DNA of 64,000 nucleotides from Nannochloris sp. 'desiccata' (lineage: Eukaryota > Chlorophyta > Trebouxiophyceae > Chlorellales > Chlorellaceae), in the NCBI GenBank assembly GCA_019044685.2, contig JAGTXX020000010.1, positions 620,001-684,000 on the forward strand, read 5' to 3'. Made by a program: the position numbers and the translations under genes. Shown piece by piece: positions 33,649-44,875 of the stretch; position 1 is the stretch's first letter, and each line of letters starts with the position of its first letter. Below the pieces are notes generated by a model. It saw only the letters and a program-made list of their open reading frames with translations. It did no database searches and had not been told where the DNA came from.

Positions 33649-34169
33649 TTTGCTCGATTATTGTAAAAATATAACAATTAAAAATTGGATTACCCAAATT
33701 CTGTCACATGTAGAGCATCGATGCACGATTCGCTTGCAGATACAGGTACGAGGTGATTTTTTTGAAGTAGTTAATGGGGTCTTGTGACCCTCATGCGCAA
33801 GTATAGAGCCCAGACGACCGAGCGCACCGGGGATTTTTCAAAAGTTTCTTCCGCAATGCCGCTTAAATTTTGCGTTTCTCTACAAGTTATCTCCCGATTA
33901 TTCTTCCCTAAGCATTTCATAGAATAACAGGCATCCCAAAAGGCCCCTGGAAGAAGGCCTTCAAGAGATCTCTAGTTCGTTCAGCGAAATCGCAGCGGCT
34001 TGGATGCTTTGGCGGTTTTGCTAGTACCTCACATATCTTCTGCCTGACTGGAATTGTAAGTAGAACATTGACAATCCCAAATCGGCATTTTGCTCATTAT
34101 AGCTTATCATCTGGGGGTTGATGAATTGCAGGTAGTGTAAATTTATTTTTCACATACGTCCTGGCAAGA
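33649..34169. other. Divergent intergenic region
   Basis: About 520 bp lie between the divergent RBMX2 and PC-esterase genes, presumably with both promoters. No gene or repeat is recognised. Confidence 0.5.
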
Positions 34170-35674
34170 ATGTATGGGAAAATGAGGGCCAGGGTCTGCA
34201 TTGCATTCATTTGTATTGCTGGCTTGGTCTCTGCTGTGCCGCAATGTGCTACTTTTACCGCAAAAACATGTATGCACTCTGAAAAAGTATCATTTACTAG
34301 CAGGCAATGTCACCCTCAAAGTTGCGACTTTGATGTAGATGAGGTAGGACGGGTTTCCTAACTAAAAGTAGCACATCCCAACATAGACCAACACTTCTAA
34401 TATCTTTGAAAGTACCGCTTTTTTTTAATAAACATATTCCCGCCAAAATTTTACTTTTCTCACCCCGTCTTTCTCACCTTTTCCGCTTTCAACAGATGTT
34501 TAAATGCGGATTTCCAGAAACGGGAGAATATAGCTATAGCGATGTACCCACTGGTGGCTGTGAAGACCCATTTATGTCTTCAATTAAAAGAGGTCCTTCT
34601 CAGTGCGGAGATAGATGCTGCCGTGGTGACCATGCCGGAGACTTCATAGTGGATGACCACGTACCTGGCACCAATGCCGTTCAGTACAAGTACCAACCCA
34701 CTGATAATGATTGCAAATACGAGCCTATTTCTCGTGGACAGATTTTACACTATCTTCATGTGCGAGGCTCCCCGTTGGTTGTCATTGGCGACTCCATGAT
34801 GCGTCAATTTTTCTTAAGATTAGTAATGATGATGCGTGGTCAGCAACGTTTATTGGACTACCACCTACACGCACATGCACAGTACGCAGTTTGCCATGAA
34901 GCTGATTCTTTCAGAATTTCAACTTCATCAAGTAACATCACCGCCGGCTCTCCGAGTAACGAGCATTTAAAAGCGAAAGCTGCCTCTTTCTTTAGAATGG
35001 GCAACGGCCCTGGTCGTTACGCTGGCCGTAATGAATTACTTCGCTGCTCTCGGAAACCTACTGAATTCCATTACATGCATTCTCCCAAATGGAAAAATCA
35101 AGCTGCCATTCTACCAGAATATTTTAATTCTTTAGCGCCTGGGGTGAAACCAGTCTTGTTAACTTCTGTAGGCTATTGGGAAAGCAATGTCACCGTCCCT
35201 GATTCTTATTTAGACGCCTTGGATGCTTTAAAAGACCGCGCGCGTAAAGTTTTCGTAGTTAGCGTACCCACGGTCCGCGTACCCACGGAAGAAAGGAAGG
35301 AAGTTTTACGGCAAAGAAATAAGTTTATGAAAGATTGGGTGGAGCAACGAGGAGAGCCGTACGTGTTTTTAGATTTTGACGCGTTATCTATTGCAGAGCG
35401 CAGTCCTCCGGGTGGTTCATTAAATAATTGGCACTACATGTGTTCTATAGCGTGGCGTATTGCCTGTGCATCCTGTGATCTCGTACAAGTGGATCATTCC
35501 GATGGAGTAAATGAACTCGGAGAACGAGTGACGCCGCCTCAAATTCTCCAAGGTAATATAGAAAGGATTCATGCGACAGAAGATGCTATGTGCGCAGATG
35601 AGATGAATAGGAATTTGTGGCAGGTGGTGTTTAATGTCTTACTAAAGCCCCAGGCAGGTGGCGGTAAAAAGTGA
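34170..35674 (+). CDS. Secreted PC-esterase/GDSL-like protein
   Basis: Two exons are predicted, 34170-34343 and 34496-35674, with donor GAG|GTAGGA and acceptor AACAG in phase 0, total 450 aa. The N-terminus (RVCIAFICIAGLVSAVP) is a signal peptide or anchor. It is followed by a Cys-rich stretch (about residues 25-110, at least ten Cys), probably disulphide-bonded. The GDS motif sits in LVVIGDSMMRQFF (about 157), as in PC-esterase and trichome-birefringence-like acyltransferases that acetylate or deacetylate wall polysaccharides. The late segment WHYMCSIAWRIACASCDLVQVDHSDGVNE places a DHSD near where the catalytic Asp/His pair would be expected, but it is not the plant DxxHWCLPG form. The glycan target is unknown. 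Confidence 0.7.
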
Positions 35675-36031
35675 CGACAGGAATGGAACTGGCGGTAATG
35701 CCTTTTAACTACGTTTTTCGAACTGGAAAAGGGCACATGTACACATGTAGAAGTACTACTTATCTAATGATATATGCAAATAAGTAATAATTCTGACACT
35801 TTGGGGATAGTTTACTTCCCCACACACACTTACTTGGGACGGCGGTTGGTATAACAGCTGCCTTGCCTTATCACTTTTTTTCCCTTTCCCCTGTTTTATT
35901 TCCTTACCTTGTTAATATTTCCATGCCTGGGAAACACTCTTTCTTTACATCTGTTATTATGATTCTTCCATCATTCTAGTTGTTAATTTAATGCAATACT
36001 TATCGTTTGAGGAAAAAATGGCTGGTCCATG
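35675..36031. other. Convergent intergenic region
   Basis: About 360 bp between two converging stop codons, T-rich, probably 3' UTRs. Nothing else is seen. Confidence 0.55.
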
Positions 36032-36493
36032 CTAAACTGGGAACTGTGATTCAAGGCTTTCTCTGCCGTTGCAATCGCCATCTATGTAAGCGGTGTACTT
36101 GTCAGACTTTCCTTTACAGGCCTCTACTGGATATTTCGCAGCATTCTTTTGTAATTTTGCCTTCACCGCTGCTGCAAGATCAATGTCGCATCTATCTGCC
36201 ATGCGTACTAAGTAAAGTAACACGTCGCTCATCTCCTCGCCGACGTGTTGTCGTTCCTGTGAGGTGAATTCTTTCAGGCCTGGTGCTACTTCCCCTCTCC
36301 ATTGGAAAATCTCAGCTAGTTCCCCGACCTCCCCAGTCAATGCCAGTAAAAGATTTCTAGGGGTGTGAAATTGATCCCAGTTTCTATCTGCGCTGAAATG
36401 CTGCAAATCTGTGCGGAGAGATTGAAGTGTTACTGGTTCCCAAGGGTGGGTTGTAGTTAAAACGGCAGGTGATGGGTTGTTCGTGTTTGACAT
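36032..36493 (-). CDS. DCTPP1: dCTP pyrophosphatase 1 (MazG-like all-alpha NTPase)
   Basis: The enzyme hydrolyses dCTP and modified dCTP analogues to the monophosphate, cleaning the nucleotide pool. This is an intronless 153-aa frame from ATG 36493, close to the family's usual 170 aa. Diagnostic segments are FSADRNWDQFHTPRNLLLAL, the Mg-binding GEVGELAEIFQWRGE and EEMSDVLLYLVRMADRCDI helices, and NAAKYPVEACKGK near the end. These follow the human DCTPP1 order closely. There is no targeting sequence, so a cytosolic or nuclear location is inferred. It is divergently paired, 229 bp apart, with MED21. Confidence 0.93.
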   Translation of the reverse strand: MSNTNNPSPAVLTTTHPWEPVTLQSLRTDLQHFSADRNWDQFHTPRNLLLALTGEVGELAEIFQWRGEVAPGLKEFTSQERQHVGEEMSDVLLYLVRMADRCDIDLAAAVKAKLQKNAAKYPVEACKGKSDKYTAYIDGDCNGRESLESQFPV

Positions 36494-36722
36494 TTTTCAA
36501 AAATTAAGCTAGTGTTTGATCGATATCAATTGTGTTGCCTTATTAGAATCCTTGCTCAGATCAAGGTTTTCGAGTTTCTTAGATACAGAGGACGGTGCTG
36601 TTCACCAACGGTTGGGTCACTCATATTCAATCATACCAGGAGTGCCATATGCAAAGCACGGTGCTGCTGTGTTTTATAATGCCCATCCTTGGTTTCCCTC
36701 GCATACTCGTAAAGTCAGATAA
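36494..36722. promoter_or_regulatory. Putative bidirectional promoter, DCTPP1 / MED21
   Basis: Only 229 bp separate the two divergent start codons. The region must contain both promoters. No element is recognised. Confidence 0.4.
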
Positions 36723-37257
36723 ATGGAGACTGAGGCAAAAAAAGATGCGCCTGAAGCAGCTCCAGAAGCTGATGTCGTGACAAAAATTCAAGATCACATT
36801 GCTTTAATTTGTGCACGTTTTTATAATTTCATAGGCGCTCTGCAAAGAGATGCACCGCCTGCGCCACTCCATGGTGAAACTATACCAGACGAGCGCCATG
36901 AACATCTGGAGGTAGATTCAGTTGGTGCAACTCTATTTAAAAGTATTTTTAGATGCAAATTGCCAATGTGGGACGAAGCTGATCTTCGCTTTTATTGCTT
37001 CGTTTTTGCAGAACGAAATCAAAGTTATGAGAAAAGAAATAAACGAGAGCTTAACATCATTAGAATCTCTCATTCAGCAGCTTCCTGATCTTTCGAGCAT
37101 TCCAGAAAGTACACAGTGGCAAGAGGCGGCAGGATTAGAAGCGGCAGGTGAAAATGAGGCTGCAACCCTAGAAAAAGAGCTGCAGACAGCCAAACAAAAA
37201 TTACATCTGCTGTATAATGCGCATGGGGCACTTGCAGATGCATCGCTACCGCATTAA
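36723..37257 (+). CDS. MED21: Mediator complex subunit 21
   Basis: Two exons are predicted, 36723-36911 and 37012-37257, with donor GAG|GTAGAT and acceptor TTTGCAG in phase 0, total 144 aa. MED21 forms the hinge of the Mediator middle module with MED7 and is essential for RNA polymerase II transcription. The N-terminal helix KIQDHIALICARFYNFIGALQRDAPP matches the family block (QLQEQV...FNxxGxLQRDAPP). The second exon begins with NEIKVMRKEINESLTSLESLIQQLPD, equivalent to the central coiled coil, and a final helix ends in KQKLHLLYNAHGAL. A short acidic leader of about 15 residues precedes the conserved part. An unspliced reading would lose the coiled coil, which supports the intron. Confidence 0.88.
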
Positions 37258-37601
37258 TAGGGCGTCCTATCTGAACATGAAAAGAATCCCCCGCCTGTAC
37301 TTGTGTTTTAGCATCAAGTTATTTTGTATCTCAAAAATTTATGAACATAGATCTATCTCTACTGTGAGAACCATGTAACACTATGATACTTTGCCACTTC
37401 AACCAACAGGTTAGCCCCTCAATACGTTTGGTAGAAAATTCAATATATATTTCCTGCCGCCAGAGGTACTCTAGCTGTACCTCATGAAAATTGAATTTAT
37501 AACAATATTTAAAGATTGTGCAACTTAAATAATTCATAGAATTGTGATAGACTGCGTATATGTTCTCTAGAACTTGCTGATTGGGGTTGGATTGTCCCAA
37601 T
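37258..37601. other. Intergenic region, SPT6 promoter
   Basis: About 340 bp between the MED21 stop and the SPT6 start. It is AT-rich and presumably holds the SPT6 promoter. No gene is seen. Confidence 0.5.
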
Positions 37602-40600
37602 ATGTCCGATTTCGTGGACGACAAGGCCATGGAGCGTGAAGAGCCTGAAGAGAAGCCCGAAGAGGGTGAAGAGTTTGACGGGCTCCCTGAAGACGAGCCT
37701 GAAGCTTCGGATTCTGGGGATTCAAGCGGGTCAGACGGTTCCTCTGACGAAGAAGAGGTGAGGGAAAGAGTGATGAATTTTGATTTGCTTATTTGGGCAG
37801 TGGCCCTAGGCCATTAAGCACCCTTTATACTTTGGAAGATCACTCTATCTGATGCTTAGCACGCAACCTGTACGCTGAAATTAATTTATTGGCCCTTTAT
37901 TGTGAAATGTAGGATGAGGGAAACGAAGATGACAAGAAGTTTTTAGCAGATGAAGCCGAAGAAGAAGAGGAAGGCGAAGAAGAAGGTGAATTAACGCACA
38001 ATGATTCATGTTACATGCTTAGTTGTGCAAATTTTGTTCTAAAAGCGACTGATCACACCTACAATCCTTCACATCCCCTCTACCGACATTTTTTTTTAAT
38101 TCAATTTTATTATTATTCACCCTGCAGAGGATGGAGGAGGACAAGAGGAGCAGAAGCGTAAAAAGAAAAAACGCCGTCATCGCGACCTTGTCTTAGAAGA
38201 AGAAGATTACGAGCTTCTTGAAGAAAACACAGGTGTCCGCCAAATCCGCCCTCAAGGCCACCGTCGTCTTAAAAAAGCTCGTGACATGGGAGGAGACGAG
38301 CAACGCGATGCCGCTGCTGCTTTGCGTGCTGAGCTTTTCGGCGAAGAAGGTGAAGCAGATCTTGAAGATGATATAGAAGATCCTAATGCTGCTACTCTCG
38401 GAGCTGACGAGATGCCAGAGAATGACCTTCTTGACGGCGGTGGCATTGGCGGCGCAGCAAATGTTGGGCTTATCAGAGCAGATGATGATGATGATTTCCT
38501 TGAATCTGATGAAGATGATTGGATCGTCAATGAATACGATGAAGCTCTAGGTGATGACGTAGACGCACAAAGGCAACAACAACAACGTCGCCGCCGCCGA
38601 GCTCAGCAAGCCGACGACCTCTATGGCATTGATGCTGCTGCTTTAGCGGAGGCAAACGATATATTCGGTGACGTGGATGAGTTACTGGATCAGTACAATG
38701 AAGGTCGCCGTGAGCGTGCACGTGCCATTGAAGAAGGGATTGAAGGTATCTATGATGGGGAAGAAGGAGAGGATGGGACCCTTCTCGACGGGGAAGACCT
38801 CGAGGGTATGGATGAACAAGAAATCGAAGAACTAAAGCAAGCTAAACGGGAAGAACGCCGCGCCGAAGCTGCTGCACGTAGATTGCAACAACAGCTTGAA
38901 CCTGGTGCTGTGGAACGGCATTTTATGTTGCCTGCTGATGAAAGAATTAGAGAAGCTGACCTTCCAGAGCGAGAGCAATTGAGGCGGGGGAGAGACCCTA
39001 AAATTTTTGATTATGACTCTTGTGCTGAGTGGGTGTATAAAGAATTAGTGAGGAATCGACGTGGTGCGTATGAAAAGATGGCAGAGCTGGTAGATGATGG
39101 TGTCAGAGAAGTTGAAGGACCCCCTCCAAAAGTAAGACAGATAACTGTTCAATTTCTATTTTTATTTTCCGGTAATAAATTTTTTTGTCCGTAGTTAATG
39201 TGCCGCTCTCTATTTCAACTTCTCTCAACTTCTTTCCTCAATTTCTTATTACTCCTTCCTCATTCTCTCTCTTCTAATTATTACAGTGGATGAATATTGC
39301 TACTTGGGCTCCTCTTGATGACAGAGGCAGGCCTCTGAAACTCCTTCGTGGCGGCCACGCTGAGCTTCACGGCAGCAATCGAGGTCTTTATGAAGGCCGA
39401 ATCACCGACCGTGCAGTAGAAGATTGGTTGGAAAATAAAGGTGCACAAGACGCATTGAAGAATTCTATCCGGACAGCAGTAGAATTGATGTATACTTACC
39501 ACGAGGAAGTGCCTGTGCTGGGTATGTATAGAAAAGAGGTACTTGGTGAGCTGCTCGCGTTGAGAACGAGTGACGAGCCAGGGCAGTCGGAGGAAGAAAT
39601 TTTGGGGGAAAGTGGCGAAAAGAACCCTAATTACGGGTTGGTGAAAGCTTGTGATCGCCGTGCACGTCGTTGGGATGTCCTCTGGGCTGTGCAGAAGCTT
39701 TCCCAGCGATGGAAGTCGTTACAAAGGTTGAAAGAATCACGGGAGGTATCGTTCAACGAGGCGCTGGCAGCTGCGACCACAGCAGAGGAACGAGAAGCTG
39801 TGCAGGAATGTCTTGATGCGTTGGAAAATGTCCGTAGTATTGAAGCTTTGGAAGATCTTGATGCCAAGTTTAGGCTAGCAGCTCCTGCTCCTGAGGATGC
39901 AGTAGCTGCTTTGTCGCTGGAAGGTGGTGAGGAGGAAGGAGACGATGGCGCTGCTGGTGTTGCCGCTTTGAAAAGAGAACAACGTGGAGGAATTCCCCGC
40001 CGTGCTCGTCGTGCAAATGCACATCAAATTGCAGTTAGAGCTGGTTTAAAAGATGCTGCAAAGTCTCTAGGCCTTTCAGCAGCTCAGTTTGCTGAAAATA
40101 TAGCTGGGGGGTATCAAGTCCACCAAGCTGTGGACCCTTCAGTGCCCCCCTTGGAGCTTGCCGCGCAGTTTGTTGACCCTGAAGTCCCTGCCCGTCAAAC
40201 TCCTGAACTCGTTCTCCGTTCTGCAACTTTAATCCTCGCTGCTGAGATTGCTGCTGAGCCTGCTGTGCGGAAAACAGTCAGAGATTTCTTTTTCGATAAA
40301 GCACGTTTGACCACCATCGTCACCCCTGCTGGAGCTGCTGCTTTAACCCCCTTCCATCCTCTAGGTATTGCAAAGCGTCTTCATGATAAAAAGATTGGAA
40401 AGTTCAGATCAGATACCTATCTCCGCGTGCAAGAAGCGGAAAAAGCTGGCTACGTAAAAGTAAAAATTTCAATCGATGATCGTGATGGTGATCCATTATC
40501 CCAGGATTTGTTTTTATCTCTTAGCATCACTCCTGAATCACAAGCTTGGAATGAACTCCGGGTACAAGTTTTAAAGGAAGCTGTCTACTCTGGCTTATTG

Positions 40601-43432
40601 CCCACTCTCGAGCGAGAGGTAAAAGCTAAATTAGCTCTTGAAGCGAGGTCTGTGGCTGCTATGGAGACTGCCAAGGCTCTTTGGGAGACGGCTATTCAAC
40701 CTCCGATTGATCTCCGCGATGATGAAGACGTAGAAGTCACAGAAAAGCGGATTATGGCTGTCTGTTGGGGCCCCGGGACCCCCCCAACGACCTTTGCTAT
40801 ATTGGACCCTTTTGGCAACATGGTGGACTATTTACATTGCCCACAGTTCTCTGGCACTATCCCTCGTGCTCGTATGCGCCAGGGAGAGACGTACAACATC
40901 TTTGCAGACCCTAAAAAGGGTAAAGATGCTCTTGCCGCTCGACAATTCATTGAGTCTCACTTACCCCATGCTATTGTGATTGGAGTAGGCCATTATGAAG
41001 CGTTCAACTTGCGTGAAGATATCAAAACTATCTTGGGACATATTCTCGATGATAATCCTCGTGCGTTGCTTTCTTTAGAGACTGGAGGTATCTTGGCAGT
41101 GCCAGCTCCGGAAAATGTGGCCGCTCTGTGGGAGAACTCTGAAGCAGCAAAGGAACAGATGCCTTCTTCTATTCCTATCGTCCGTCGTGCTGTTGCATTA
41201 GGTCGACAAGCGTTAGACCCCTTGGCAGTTCTTGCCTCAGTCTGTGGCTCTACAAAAGAGATTTTGTCTTTGCCACTGCATCCTCTGCAATCGTCTTTAA
41301 GCAACGAAGAAAGAATGCTTGCTGTGGAAGAAACCATCTGCTCTGCTGTTGCTCAAGTCGGTGTTGATATTAATCTTGCTGTGTCACACCCTTGGATGGC
41401 TGCTCCTCTTGAATTTGTACCTGGTTTAGGTCCACGTAAGGCGCAAGCGCTTCTCCGGGCGATCAATCGCAATGGCGGTGTGGTGGAGTCCAGAAAAGCA
41501 CTGTACCGTGATCTTAATATCTTGGGGAAAGCTGTCTTCCGTAACGCGAGTCCTTATTTACGTGTTCGTGCCTCCACTAAGGCTGCAGCAAATCTGGAAT
41601 TAAATCCTTTAGATAACACAAGGGTCCATCCAGAATCGTACAAGTTGGCGGTACAAATTGCTTCATCCGCGGTACAAAATGCTGACGAGGATGTCGCGGT
41701 TGAGAACGCCATGGCGGCGCCAAATGAAGTAGAGAATTTGGAACTGGATGTCTATGATGAGCATCTGAGAGGACAAGATCCTAAAGGGAAAGTCAAGGGG
41801 AGCAGTCGGGATGAAGATGGTGATGCGGTAAATGAGATACCGCCCAAGATTGATGATGTTGATGATGATGTTGATGCGTATCTTCATAGTGATAACGAAG
41901 ATGATGACACGAGTATCACTCCACCCGTTCCTGGACCTCGTGCATTACGTGGCAGCACCCGTTTAGCCACGTTGATCGATATTAAATTCGAATTAATAGC
42001 CCCCTTTGCCGATCTCCGTCCTCGTATGCATAATCTCAATAAAGAAGAAGCTTTGTGGACTGATCCTGCGTTGTTGTATCTCGCTACCGGAGAAGGTGAA
42101 GAATCTTTGAAACCGGGACGTAAAGTTGAGGCAAAAGTACGGTATGTTGGTGAAAAAATGGTTCGTGTCAGTATTCCTGAGCTTAATAATGTAGAAGCCA
42201 TCATAAACTCCGATGCGGTCAGCAGCACACGGGGAACCGAAGAAGTTGATTGTCGCAACCATTTCACGAACAATGACACTGTGATTGCAGTAATCACTGC
42301 AATTGACGCCGAGAAACGTATTCTTACTTTGTCTACTGCCAGTAAAATCGTAGGGGACGATGTTCGATGGGAGCATTTGTACTTGCATGACCGCAAACAT
42401 GGCGGTGATGACGCCTACCGAGTGCCGACCCAAAAAGAAATTAACGAAGAAAAATTACAAGGTCGTGGTGGCCCCAAGAAAGCGAAAGGACCTCGCGCTA
42501 TCCGCCGTGCTATCAAACACCCTCTGTTTCAAAATATCCAAATGGCTGATGCGGTATCCTCCTTGCTCGGCGGGAATGTTCCAGTGGGCACTGCAATGGT
42601 TCGACCCGGGAAATCTTCCCGGGGCTTGTATTTAACAATGCGACAACCTGGGGACAAGGTATGGCATATCTCTATTAATGAAAAAGGCAAACCAACGGCA
42701 GATCTAAGGCTTGCTACCCCAATTTCTGTCGAGCCAGTACCCAACCAGGAAAGTGAGTACGATGACTTGGACGAATTTTCGTTTAGATTTGTTGATCCAG
42801 TGGCTGCTGCATTACGTGCGCTTGTTGGGCATAGAAAATGGCGTGGTGGGGATGCTACTTTACAGCAATTGCCCAAATCTTGGAATGAATTAAGAAACGA
42901 GTTGATAATGGAGAGGCAACAACACCCGATGGCTGCCGCCTATGCTCTTGCTGCAGATGAACAACGTCCTGGCGCTTTCTACTTGGCGTATAATATCTCA
43001 AATACCCCACGAAGAGAGTTTTTCGTGGTATTACCTGATGGATTCTATTTTAGAAAAAAAATGCACAAGACTGTTGATCACATGATTGCCGCTTTCAAAA
43101 AAAATCCAAGAGGCGCGATTACCGCTCAAGAAGAAGATAGACAACAACAACAGCAACCGAGGCAACAGCAGCCACCACAGGATCAAGGGTATGCGCAGCA
43201 ACAAGCACAGCAGTATCAACAGTATCAACAGCAACAGCAGTATCCTGGACCAGGGTATCAAGATGGAGGTGCTCAATATCAAGATTATTACAATGCAGGT
43301 GCAGGCGGTGGTTATTTTGGTGCTACTGTGGCGGATCCTTATGCACAAGAACAGCAGGCATACTATCATCAACAGCAACAAGGTCAGCAAGGTCAGCAGC
43401 CTGATCCTTACTCTCAAGGTGGCTGGCGTTAA
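37602..43432 (+). CDS. SPT6: Transcription elongation factor and histone chaperone SPT6
   Basis: Four exons are predicted: 37602-37757, 37913-37985, 38128-39131 and 39287-43432, with donors GTGAGG, GTGAAT and GTAAGA and phases 0, 1 and 0, total about 1,792 aa (human SUPT6H is 1,726). SPT6 travels with RNA polymerase II and reassembles nucleosomes. The N-terminus is very acidic and includes a KRKKKKRRHRD nuclear signal. Then come the helix-turn-helix/death-like region (PKIFDYDSCAEWVYKELV) and the YqgF nuclease-like domain (MAVCWGPGTPPTTFAILD, about residue 900). A helix-hairpin-helix (VPGLGPRKAQALLRAI, about 1120), an S1 domain (about 1350) and the tandem SH2 (HPLFQNIQMADAVSSLL then VRPGKSSRGLYLTMR, about 1490) follow. 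The C-terminus is Gln/Tyr/Gly-rich. The SH2 arginine in MVRPGKSS is kept. Confidence 0.95.
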
Positions 43433-43747
43433 TATAAAATAAAATATAAGATAAATAAAAAAAAGTAAAGAAATATTTGCCTTAGCTTGCCCAAATAAAT
43501 TTGATGTGAAAAGCGGTTGCATTTTGATTGATAATAATTCTCTTGTTTTTGTTTTACCTTCTGTGTGTATTTGTGTGTTTTTCGCTATTTGACTATGAAT
43601 TAATCCTTTATCTTTAAAGTTTGACGTGCACAGTTATGCGTTATGTTCCCTTCGTCGGCAACTCTACTACTGGCCATAGTTACAAATAAAATATTGAAGC
43701 TTGTACCCGTTCAAGGTCTGCGCATGCATGCTGAGAGAGATCAAGGT
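43433..43747. other. SPT6 downstream region up to the hAT element
   Basis: About 315 bp, AT-rich, containing the SPT6 3' UTR. The last 8 bp (43740-43747) form the left target-site duplication of the hAT element. Confidence 0.6.
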
Positions 43748-43764
43748 TAGGGATGTCACTATAG
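43748..43764 (+). repeat. Left terminal inverted repeat of the hAT element
   Basis: 17 bp, perfectly complementary to 44466-44482. It is preceded by target duplication atcaaggt. Confidence 0.92.
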
Positions 43765-43873
43765 CTAAAACAAAACTATAATTATATGTAATTACATGTA
43801 ATTACAGTATCTATAGTAAAATCAGGGTACTATATATAGTGCATATTACACGAATCTATAGTGGTGCAGTTAA

Positions 43874-44206
43874 TCATTCAATGAGATCATCAATTTCGAT
43901 AATCTCTTCGTTTTCTTCCTCCTCTTGATCTAAAAACCATTCAAGCAGCAAATCATCTTCAAATAGATCATTATTCTTTGCCTGGGAGCGCCTGAACATG
44001 GCGAGAAGTGCCATCTTACGAGCCTTTTCAAAATCAAGGCGGGAGCGGTTATCTCTATACACCCAACGCAGCAAAGACCACAACCTCTCTGTAGAACAAG
44101 AGGTAGCATGAAGCAACAGCAATCTGGAAGCAATGCGTGCTAGCTGAGGGTATTCATTGTTTAGAGTTCCTTCCCACATTACCCTAACATTCACTACCGA
44201 CGTCAT
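43874..44206 (-). pseudogene. hAT transposase C-terminal dimerisation domain fragment
   Basis: A minus-strand frame from ATG 44206 gives about 110 residues. The block EYPQLARIASRLLLLHATSCSTERLWSLL is the hAT C-terminal dimerisation signature (Pro, Leu, Ala, Arg then SERxFS-like), and RDNRSRLDFEKARKMALL fits the following RNRL helix. An acidic tail follows. The DDE/RNase-H-like catalytic core and BED zinc finger are absent. The fragment could still make a dimerising peptide, but it cannot catalyse transposition. Confidence 0.88.
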
Positions 44207-44208
44207 TT

Positions 44209-44346
44209 TCACTTGGCCATTTTCTTCTTTTGACTCAAAAGCCTGTTATAGGCTGCATCTTGCTCCTGATTACGCTCAACAGCCCTCCCAGGATCAGAGG
44301 GGCCGGCGTTGGGGTCGAGTAAGGGCCTGATGTCCAAGGAATCCAT
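44209..44346 (-). pseudogene. Possible transposase N-terminal remnant
   Basis: A 45-codon frame from ATG 44346 to a TGA at 44209-44211 starts MDSLDIRPLLDPNAGPSDPG. It lies inside the hAT element, just upstream of the C-terminal fragment but in another frame. It is plausibly the original transposase start joined to the 3' end by deletion. This is inferred from position only. Confidence 0.4.
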
Positions 44347-44465
44347 GATGAATCTTCAAGATGTACCTCTCCAGATGAACCTATAGTGGCCGCAAAATAA
44401 CCACTATATCTTAAACAAAACTATAATTACATATAATTACATATAGTGGTTGCTACATCTACTTT

Positions 44466-44482
44466 CTATAGTGACATCCCTA
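44466..44482 (-). repeat. Right terminal inverted repeat of the hAT element
   Basis: 17 bp, perfectly complementary to 43748-43764. It is followed by target duplication atcaagat. Confidence 0.92.
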
Positions 44483-44875
44483 ATCAAGATATGAACCATC
44501 ATGTCTGATCTCTACATCATACATCAACTACTGTAATCGCTTTTATTTGTAATGCATACTCATATCAAATATCCCAGCAAAGCTAAGAGGCCGCATTTTC
44601 CCTCTTCGATGCTGCGATCACTTGCTCAATGCTGACTGATTGTGCCAATGATTACCTGCTCACAAGGCGCACGGCTCCAAACATCAACGATTACAGCTTT
44701 TAGTAGCTTAAAAAAGTCCAGATCCATTTCATTAGGATCCCCAATTCAGGTATTAACGAGTAAAAAAGCAATATAACATGCCCCACCCACCCCTACACCA
44801 CGCCCTACTTGCTCTCTCATTAAAAATCTCATTTTCTCCCCCAAGCAGAGTAACTGTAGAAGTCTATCTTCCTCT
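44483..44875. other. Intergenic region, Nudix gene promoter side
   Basis: About 390 bp, with the right hAT target duplication at its left edge. No gene is recognised. Presumably it includes the Nudix promoter. Confidence 0.5.

Larger units (their letters stand above)
43748..44482. mobile_element. Internally deleted hAT-family DNA transposon (non-autonomous)
   Basis: A 735-bp element is bounded by perfect 17-bp terminal inverted repeats, TAGGGATGTCACTATAG at 43748-43764 and its complement at 44466-44482. They are flanked by 8-bp duplications, atcaaggt at 43740-43747 and atcaagat at 44483-44490 (7 of 8 match). A TAGGG-type end and an 8-bp target-site duplication are hAT hallmarks. Subterminal AT-rich motifs (aactataatta, gtaattacat) recur near both ends. 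Inside are only the C-terminal dimerisation part of a transposase and a possible short N-terminal piece, so this is a Ds-like deletion derivative. The one mismatch in the duplication suggests a fairly recent but not brand-new insertion. Confidence 0.92.
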
